Below, one piece after another: positions 33,714 through 40,933 of a stretch of DNA of 40,933 nucleotides (position 1 is its first letter; each line of letters begins with the position of its first letter). Made by a program: the position numbers and the translations under genes. Origin of the DNA: Nymphaea colorata (taxonomy: Eukaryota; Streptophyta; Magnoliopsida; Nymphaeales; Nymphaeaceae); NCBI RefSeq assembly GCF_008831285.2, contig NW_022204712.1:1-40933 (forward strand), read 5' to 3'. A model generated the notes under the pieces. That model did not search any database and was not told the origin of the DNA. It saw only the letters and a program-made list of their open reading frames with translations.

Positions 33714-34362
33714 ACGGTGATCATCTAACTTTTGACTTTTTATTGGAGGTGGGGTGAGAATGGAATGGGGTTTTACTTTTATTGTTCATGATGAAATGGG
33801 GTATATATTAATGAATAGAAAATAATCTTCTGCTCTCAGACTCAAGAAAAAGCTAGGAGCGCAGATTCTACTCGCTGATAGCACAATCCTTCCCTTCTAA
33901 TAAAAATAAACACATGAGATAAGCATAAAAAAGATTCCTGCCGCATCCAACAAACCACCATCTCAGATCACACCAACAAAAAACCATAGATTTATTTCAT
34001 TAACTTCCAGATAAAGCAAACAACCAAAGGGAAAGTAACCCATATAATAAAAGTTAGATGACCGTTTCCTTTAGCCCCTATGTATGTGTATATCCAAGGA
34101 TGGTCACCTTTTATCAAAGTACAACTAGTTGCGAAGCATGCGTCAAGATCTCTCATCACTGTTGCTATCTACAGTCGATGAGCAATAATTGAAGCTTCAA
34201 AACTTCACACCCATTAATTCTCTACTTGATCTTCATGATCAAAGATGAATTATTCAATACTGGATAATCACTCGATCCTTAGTCCAACTAACGACTCGTA
34301 TTTCGATCATTTTAAATGAAAAATTCAAGATCGATGGTAGGGTCATCACGATGATTAAAATA
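33714..34362. other. Intergenic region between converging genes
   Basis: About 650 nt between the ends of the membrane-protein gene and the kinase gene. AT-rich. No ORF with family similarity, no RNA gene and no repeat recognised. Confidence 0.5.
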
Positions 34363-35814
34363 TCAGGTCAGCGAGTTTCTCTTGCGCAGGGTCCTGGTGG
34401 TATGCACGAATATGTCATCTTTCTTTTACAGCTTCTTGGATATGCAATTAAAATCGTATCCCATGAAGGCCTCCTGAGTGTCCTTGTGCCTCAGGATCAT
34501 CTTGTATTATTACATATCCTGGATTTCAGTATCTTCGGATATGCACTCCTTGTAGTTCATATAGTCGTCCTCGATCGTCTTTATCGCGAATGAAGTACAT
34601 CAGGCAGGAAAGGAGCGGCTATCTTCCGCATTTAAAGCTTTTACCATTACATTTTCTTGAAAAATGGATGGAACTTGACCTCCTCAATCCCTTTGTATCC
34701 TAGCCTGTCCTCGGGGCGCCTTTGGATAAGTTTGTTGATGAAGTCCACGCTCTCCCTGCTCCACCCATAAGGCGGGATTTAGTCTAGCTGCACTTGTTTA
34801 GCCAGCATTTTCTCACGAATTTCCTTTCTGTTTGCTCCGATATAGGGTCTCTGCGTATCAATAAAACTACCCTTCCGGTCATAAACTCGTAAGCGATGAC
34901 TCCCAGTGCGAAAAAGTCGACAGGGAAGGAGTGATTGGTCTTGCAGATCACTTCAGGCGCCATATATCCAGGAGTGCCGCTGGTGTCCTATGCGTTGTTG
35001 GACTTGACTTCTCTAGATACACCCAGATCAGTAACCCTGAGGTAGCCCTTATCATCGAGGACTAGGTTCTCAGGCTTGAGGTCTCTATGAATGATGCGCT
35101 TGCTGTGGAGGTACTGGAGGGCAAGGACGATGCAGGCCAAGAAGAAACGCGTTTCCTCTTCTCTAAACTTGCGCCTATTGCCCAAGTGGTACCTGAGGTC
35201 TCCTCGATTGCAGTAGTCCATGACGAGGAAGAGGTTTTCCCTGTCCTGGAAGGAATGGGCCATGTTGACCAGAAAGGGATTTTTCAGTTTTTGCAAAAGT
35301 GCCTGTTCGTTCATGACAGAGTGGACGGACCGTTTGGATACGATCTTCACTTTCTGCATCTCCTTCATGGCAAACACCTTTCCCGAGGATTTCTCAGTCA
35401 CTTTCCAAACTTTACCAAATCCTCCCTTTCCCACCACGAACTCCAGAGTGAAGCTGCTCGTTGTGATACGTTGGAGCACTTCTGGATCATACTCCTATGC
35501 GCTGCTTCTGTTTGTCGAGGCTCTGTCGGTCCGCAAAGGTTATCCAAGGCTGCTTTTGAGTTCTCGCGAGGGTTTGAGTGGCTTTATGGCGTCCAAGTTA
35601 ATGTGGCTACGTGACAAAAAGGGTACAGGAAATTGCCAAAGAGGGTTCTTTTGTCTTTTTGCGGTGATCCAACGATGCTTTTCTTGCGGTTCTGCCTGGT
35701 GACAGCGTCCATGAAGACTTCGGAATCCCTGGTAGTGCGGACATCGTTGCTGAGGTTGGAGCTTTTCATGTCGAGGTTAAGCTGGAGAGGTTTGATAGGG
35801 AAGCTCTTCCCCAT
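34363..35814 (-). CDS. AGC-like serine/threonine protein kinase
   Basis: 463 residues after three 20-nt introns (35607-35626, 34851-34870, 34579-34598). Kinase domain from about residue 113: glycine loop GKGGFGKVW, VAIK-type lysine in VFAMKEM, catalytic loop HRDLKPEN, DLG in place of DFG, activation segment SGTPGYMAPE, then PVDFFALGVIAYEFMTGRRPY. This matches the large ciliate kinase group related to AGC/YANK kinases, with its typical RRPYIGANRKEIREK and GWSRESVDFINKLIQRRPEDRLG. The N-terminal ~110 residues are Ser/Lys-rich. The C-terminal tail resembles an AGC extension (KIAAPFLPD...). Ten UAR codons. One, in LD-x-IPPYGWS, falls where relatives usually have Glu. Its promoter abuts the repeat unit starting at 35845. 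Confidence 0.92.
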
Positions 35815-35844
35815 TTACGAGCTTTCAAACAGTCCTGGCGTCTA

Positions 35845-36250
35845 CCGGCGCGCCTAGCGCATCCTCCTTATGCCCTGGAATGACATGATAAAATTATCTA
35901 GCGCTGCATCAAATCACCCCAAATCGCCCCCGAAGCCTCTCCCCGCTTCCAGAATAACCGCCGATTGGGAGTGGCCGCCCTGCCGCGTTCCCCCGTGCGA
36001 GTCCAGTGATTGTTACGGTTGTTAATAATCCAAAGTGTTACATTCGCAGTTTATAAAGAGTTACACCGATCAACCGTCCGCATGTTCCTCACCCGCCGAC
36101 AGAACGGCCTCGTCGCGGCCAAGCGCGCCCCCTCCCGCCCCAGGACGCCTCCCTCTCCAAGAAAAAGTCCTTCCTCTCCCTCGTCACCAGGAGCAAGAGC
36201 AGGGAGAAGTCAAACTAGCACGAACGCGCCTGCACCAAGGGCAGCAGCAA
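35845..36250 (+). repeat. Direct repeat unit 1 (promoter plus 5' part of basic-protein gene)
   Basis: About 406 nt repeated at 36519-36925, offset 674 nt, some 95% identical. It holds ~235 nt of GC-rich upstream DNA beginning CCGGCGCGCCTAGCG, plus the first ~170 nt of a small gene. TTTATAAAG lies about 30 nt before the ATG. Nothing else is recognised in the upstream part. An open frame MPWND... runs through it, but differences between the units are mostly amino-acid changing, so it is probably non-coding. Confidence 0.85.
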
Positions 36251-36317
36251 CGCTTCGGAATAACAACTTCCCCGTAAATTGAGGTATGATTCATACCAAC
36301 TTCTTATGGACGATTGA
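36082..36317 (+). pseudogene. Small basic protein, copy 1 (frameshifted, internally deleted)
   Basis: It starts MFLTRRQNGLVAAKRAPSRP like copy 2, then loses frame at a run of four C (36137-36140) where copy 2 has five. After the repeat ends at 36250 it differs from copy 2. With the missing C allowed, the frame continues to TGA at 36315-36317, giving 78 residues ending KLRYDSYQLLMDD. That resembles the VQFDTYSLEE near the end of copy 2, as if about 150 nt were deleted between. Read as it stands it is a frameshifted 66-residue peptide. Confidence 0.65.
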
Positions 36318-36518
36318 TTTTTTTTTGATTCTCTGCATATGCTGAGGTATTCGATAGCCAAACTATGGCTATTTTATCTGATCTTTCATCCACATTTGAT
36401 GAAGCCCATCGATTGATATATTGAGAGTGTCAAAATAATAATTAGTGCTGCAGCATTTCATCATATCAGATAAAATTTCAAGACATATAAGAAGAACAGC
36501 AGTAAATCCTTGGCAAAG

Positions 36519-36925
36519 CCGGCGCGCCTAGCGCATCCTCCTTATGCCCTGGAATGACATGATAAAATTATCTAGCGCTGCATCAAATCACCCCAAATCG
36601 CCCCCAAAGCCTTTCCCCGTTTCCAGAATAACCCCCGATTGGAAGTGGCCGTCCCGCCGCGTTCCCCCGTGCGAGTCCAGTGATTGTTACGGTTGTTAAT
36701 AATCCAAAGTGTTACATTCGCAGCTTATAAAGAGTTACACCGATCAACCGTCCGCATGTTCCTCACCCGCAGACAGAACGGCCTCGTCGCGGCCAAGCGC
36801 GCCCCCTCCCGCCCCCAGGACGCCTCCCTCTCCAAGAAAAAGTCCTTCCTCTCCCTCGTCACCAGGAGCAAGAGCAGGGAGAAATCAAATTAGCACGAAC
36901 GCGCCTGCACCAAGGGCAGCAGCAA
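36519..36925 (+). repeat. Direct repeat unit 2
   Basis: Second copy of the unit at 35845-36250. The 230-nt stretch between the units (36290-36518) is AT-rich and unrelated. Differences inside the coding part are all synonymous in the MFLTRRQ frame (CGA/AGA, AAG/AAA, AAC/AAT) apart from the one-base length change. Confidence 0.85.
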
Positions 36926-37178
36926 GTCCATCGAAAGACTGAACAGCAACCTCGGCAGCGAGACCGCTGTCGACCTTTCCAACCTAGCCTCCGAAAGGCA
37001 CATAGCGCCGACCAAGAGGGAAGCATACCACCACAAAAACGCAAAGGGACACAAGGTGCAAAGCCTCGTCCTTGACCACGTCCAATTCGATACGTATTCT
37101 CTCTAGTAAACGTTCCGACCGCTTTGGAATCAAAACTCCCCCATAAATAAACTGATAACCGAGACTAATCAATTTTGA
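36756..37178 (+). CDS. Small basic protein of unknown function, copy 2
   Basis: 140 residues, very basic N-terminal half (MFLTRRQNGLVAAKRAP, LSKKKSFLSLVTRSKSREK), then a Ser/Asn/His-rich part and the end FRPLWNQNSPINKLITE. No domain recognised. Evidence that it is real: the differences from copy 1 within its frame are synonymous, and a TATAAAG box sits about 30 nt before the ATG in both copies. Basic charge suggests binding to nucleic acid or acidic membrane, which is inference. UAR codons occur at three places. Confidence 0.65.
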
Positions 37179-37292
37179 TATTCATATTCATACTTTCCCA
37201 TTCTTCCAAATCCCAGACAAAACATCAGTCAGTTATGCGAATAATTGATTTAAAATATTAGTGAGCTACTGATTAATTATTACTTTCCGCTA

Positions 37293-40200
37293 ATGGATAA
37301 AACAACCAAGAAGAAAAGCAAGAAGACAACCAAAAAGACGACAGGGCCGAAGTTCGATGTAGATATCGATCTTGATAATGAAGAGCCGGACATACCTCTT
37401 GCCGCCCAGAAGGATGAGACTGACGAATTGAAACCGATGAAGATTTAACACGTGAAGATCCAGAGGGTTGAAACCAAAGAATAAATTAAGAATGAAAGCG
37501 CAACACCTGCAGCGTTGGAACCTGAACAGAAAGTATAGTATCAGGATAATGTCAAAAGATAGGAGGAAGATGTAATGCCCTAACCACAGATTGCAGTGAA
37601 ATCTTTGGAGGTAGCAGCATCCGCATAAAAAGTAGAAGAAATCAGAGAAGTTGTATAAGTATAAGTAAAAACTCCCCCAAAAGTCATATAATCTGCCAAC
37701 ATCCCACCACCGCCAATCAACCTATCAAATGAATAAGATTTACTTGACTTATCTGAGCCTATCCCCACCAAAACCACCACAAAAGCAAAGCCTAAGAAGT
37801 AGGGTACTAAGGCCAAACCTAAGAAAAAGACAGAAGTGAAACCAACCGCAGGAATCAAATTTGATCTTGATGATTAACTTGAGTAAGATGTGCCAATCCC
37901 CAAGCCTAAGCCTGAGCCAATACATTATGAATAGCCCATCTAAAAGCCATAAGTAAAAGTATAGCAGTCATATGTGCCACAAGAGAAAACCGAAACAGTT
38001 TTCAATCGTAATGATTAAGCTAATTTCTCACATTAAATTGATGAAGATAAAAGAAAAGAACCAATAGTTGAGTAGTAATTCATCCAAAAGAAATAGGAGA
38101 TAAATCTAGTATAAGAAAAACAACCTGATCATCCATCTGTCGTACACGAAGTCCCCCTTCCAGTCCAATAATAGCCACTTAAAGTGTAAATTAAGTCTCC
38201 TCAGATGCCTCCTTCTCTTCCATCTGCTCCAATTTAGTAGGATTAGCCTATAAATTAGCTGTAGAAGATGATTGCACCACCGAAGAAAGTAACTAAGCCA
38301 GCCAAGAAAAAAAAAGCTGGAAAGACTAAGGAAAATCCATCATCAAACTTGTTTAATACTGATTTCGAACAAGAATTGTTGAAAGTTTAGGAAGAAGTCC
38401 AAAGATAGCCATAAAAATAGTAGAAAAAATAATAATAAAGCAGGCTTATCAATGAAACAAATGAGCAAATAAATGAGCCAATTAAAGTCTAAGTACCTCA
38501 ATAATAGCCAGCCCCAATTTAGGAGAAAAAGTAAATCACTAAAGAGAATATAATTGAAGATGATCATCCTATTATTTCAAAGCCAGAGCCTTAAAAGGAA
38601 AAACACTCAAAAGATTAAGCTGTCCTTTCTCATCATCATGTTCAAGCAGTTGAATAGATAAAGAAATAATAGATAAAATAAGAGTAAATAATCCCAAAAG
38701 TATAAAAACAACCAGCTCCTCCAGTTGAAAATGATGACGATAATTAAATCGGCATCATATCACTTCAAAAGACTTAACCCAAAAAACCGAAAAAAGCAAC
38801 AAAAGGAACCAAAAAAGCTACTAAAAATGCCAACCTCTCAAAATAGCTTACATTTACAGTTGATTAAGCAATCGACGAGGTAGTTTCCTACAAAGAGGAA
38901 ATACCATAACCAATCAAATAATAAAAGATATAAAAAATATAATTCAAGCACCAGATATAATAAGTGCCTGAGCTTGAAAGATAAAGGGAGGCATTTCCTA
39001 TCTAAAAGTAGCCAACTAAAGAAATCCTTCCTTAATAGCCGTAAGTTAGCCTTCCAGTTGCAGTGATTAATGCAAATTAGGATGCATTTGTTGAGAAAAA
39101 TAATCCAACCGTCTAGTAATACCACAAAGTTAACCAACTATAAGAGCAGTCTACTCATAAATAATGGCAAGAATAACCAAAATAACCAAAAGCATAGCCG
39201 ATTGTATAATAAAACTATGAAGAGTTCAAAATAGATTTAGTTATAAAGCCAAACCCAGTATAAAAGGCCTCAAACATCAAAAAGAAAGGCAAAAAGGAAA
39301 AGAAGGACAAACCATCTGCAAATAATAATAAAAATATCATAACTTCAGACATATTGCTTGAAGATTAAGATAACTCTATTCCGTTTATTCAGCAGCCTAT
39401 CCTGCAAGTTCAATAGATATAAGAGGAAAAACAGTAAATCGTTAAAAAATAATAAATCAAACCAGAGGAGCCCCTCATTTAAGAAAAAAATATTAAATGC
39501 TGAATGAATAATTATAAAAAAGTAGCCCATATTGTTAAACTAACCAAAATGCCAATTTGGAAGTGGAGAAAAAGTAATAAATCAATCAAAAGACATATTC
39601 TGAATAGCCAATCGAAGAGAAGAAGATAGATGGGCAATAGGAGCCATTTGCACAAAGAGAAGAATAGTTAAAGCCAGAAATCATCATCCAACCGATTGAA
39701 CCAGTTAGCGAAGAGGTTTTGCAGTTCTAGTAAGAAGTAAAATTAGTGTAAATGAAATAACTTTCAAAAAATGCAACCTCCACCAATAAAAAAGTAACGA
39801 AAAAGACTAAAACTAAGACCAAAACCAAGGTTGAAACAAATACAAACATAGTTTTTGAACAGTTTATGAACGCCTAATCATAGTGCATAACTATAAATAA
39901 GGTATAAGAAATATAAAAAGTTGATATTGCTCCTCAAAAAGTATAAGAAAAGGTAGAATAAAAACCCCTAGTTTTGTAGACCCATTTAAATGAGCCAATT
40001 TAAGTCTAATAATCACCTATTTCTCCCCAAATTGCCTAATCAAAAGCTCAGACAGCTTAGCCAGTCATTTAACCAGTCATTCCCGTTCCATAAATCCAGC
40101 CGATTTAGCACAAACCTCAATAAGTTTAATAATTAAAAGCAATCTAGCCACCAAAGTAAGAAATACCTCAACCAAAAGCAGTCCAACAGTCATAGAAAGA

Positions 40201-40807
40201 TGAACTGGCCATATAAATTTCTCTAAATGATCCCAAACAGAGCAAAAACGTGGAGAAGAATAAAAAACAAACTAAAAAGACTAAACCCAAAGGAAAGACA
40301 TAAATTAAAAATGCTGTCATTATTGAAAAGGCAAATATTGATTAAGATATCATGGCATAAATTGAGCAATCAGAAAATAATATCGTCGAATAAGTAAAAT
40401 ATTCAGCTATTATCTAAAAGCCAAAAGTGATCATCACATCATCAGTTTCCTCTATAAAACCACCAATAATATAGCAAAAAATCGATCAACCCGTATCAAT
40501 CCCTGCAGAAAAGAAGGAAATTCCAAGCCAAGCTGTTCGAGTGTAATAAAGAGCATCATCCATATCTACAGGAGAGTAAAAGAAGAAGTAAATTGTCTCC
40601 GAGCTGATAAACTTGATCCGTTTCCACAACGACAGCGAAATCAGAATCATGCGGGACAGGATGCAGATGCTCGAAGAAGACATCCTCTCGAGAAAACTAC
40701 GGTCAAGAGAATTGCCCAGAAGAGAAGTCAAGAAGACAGATTATGAATGGATCTTGGAGGAAAACATCACCTTGAAGAATTAGTAGCGAGCTTTGGATAG
40801 AACCTGA
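37293..40807 (+). CDS. Long Lys/Glu/Pro-rich modular repeat protein (subtelomeric)
   Basis: About 1171 residues if one frameshift is accepted. The chain is built of about seven imperfect modules. Each has a basic block (KKTTKKTTG, KAKPKKK, KKVTKPAKKKKAG, KKATKGTKKATK, IKKKGKKEKKDK, KKVTKKTKTKTKTK, KKQTKKTKPKGK). A hydrophobic-acidic motif follows (FDVDIDLD, FDLDDELEEDVPI, FNTDFEQELL, FTVDEAIDEV, ITSDILLEDEDN, IVFEQFMNAES, IIEKANIDEDI), then a Glu/Val/Pro/Gln-rich spacer. The last ~75 residues form a coiled-coil-like helix (VSELINLIRF, RIMRDRMQMLEEDIL). UAR codons are extremely frequent. The frame shifts at about 39480-39505, near a run of seven A, where one more A would restore it. No known family. 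A filament or scaffold role is only a guess. Ends 54 nt before the telomere. Confidence 0.8.
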
Positions 40808-40861
40808 TAGAAGTTGTTGATAGTGAATGTATATTATCAACCAATAAATTAAATGAATGGA

Positions 40862-40933
40862 GGGGTTGGGGTTGGGGTTGGGGTTGGGGGTTGGGGTTGG
40901 GGTTGGGGTTGGGGGGGTTGGGGTTGGGGTTGG
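40862..40933. repeat. Right macronuclear telomere (GGGGTT repeats)
   Basis: Seventy-two bases of G4T2 units with one G5T2 and one G7T2 variant, the G-rich strand of the right telomere. The unique sequence ends at 40861. Confidence 0.97.

Noticed and set aside
35870-36286. Open frame beginning MPWNDMIK in both repeat units
   Set aside because: Differences between the two units mostly change its amino acids, while the overlapping MFLTRRQ frame shows only synonymous changes.
216-40807. Reading UAA/UAG as glutamine, as in Tetrahymena and Paramecium
   Set aside because: Trehalase motifs, the MORN consensus and most ABC paralogue sites demand Glu. Gln is favoured at only three sites, one of them in a relic.
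1-40933. tRNA, rRNA, CRISPR or bacterial operon features
   Set aside because: No cloverleaf-type box B sequence, rRNA core or spaced repeat array was found. The telomeres, introns and code show a eukaryotic ciliate chromosome.

Overview
The window is a complete, telomere-capped ciliate macronuclear chromosome of 40.9 kb. It opens with CCCCAA repeats (1-67) and closes with GGGGTT repeats (40862-40933). Every gene ends in TGA, while TAA and TAG occur throughout the reading frames. Conserved motifs and paralogue comparisons indicate that TAA and TAG are read as glutamate, not the usual ciliate glutamine. Examples are the trehalase motifs RP-TAG-SY and A-TAA-SGWDFSSRW, and ABC-transporter paralogues that carry GAG/GAA where another copy has TAG/TAA. 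A UAR=Glu code, C4A2 telomeres and tiny introns together point to an oligohymenophorean of the peritrich type (Vorticella, Carchesium and relatives). All proteins below are read with UAR=Glu and UGA=stop. Twenty-one spliceosomal introns were inferred from frame continuity: 19 of exactly 20 nt and two of 22 nt.

Left part (216-16665): a URI/prefoldin-like gene, a small beta-trefoil lectin-like gene and a secreted trehalase. Three tandem ABCC-type ABC transporters follow on the minus strand. Copy 1 is intact. Copy 2 is broken by several one-base losses and an AT-rich insertion. Copy 3 has one apparent frameshift. Decayed trehalase tails lie beside copies 2 and 3, showing that the duplicated unit was trehalase 3' end plus transporter.

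Middle (17067-28716): an RRM-containing gene, an alveolin-like low-complexity gene, a secreted 5'-nucleotidase and a MORN-repeat gene. These are followed by seven small two-EF-hand genes plus one relic, all on the plus strand. Six of the seven, and the relic, begin Met-Gly, a potential N-myristoylation signal. They are separated by AT-rich spacers, most with a TATA-like box about 45 nt before the ATG.

Right part (29370-40807): a divergent LC8-type dynein light chain, two coiled-coil or charged proteins, a multi-pass membrane protein and an AGC-like protein kinase. Then come two direct repeats carrying a small basic-protein gene. A very long Lys/Glu/Pro-rich modular protein gene ends 54 nt before the right telomere.

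Working together: the most striking locus-level feature is the tandem family of putatively lipidated small Ca2+-binding proteins, in a lineage known for Ca2+-driven contraction. Trehalase and 5'-nucleotidase are both secreted scavenging or hydrolytic enzymes. The other neighbours are mostly cytoskeletal or regulatory. Apart from the duplicated blocks, nothing shows that they form a pathway.
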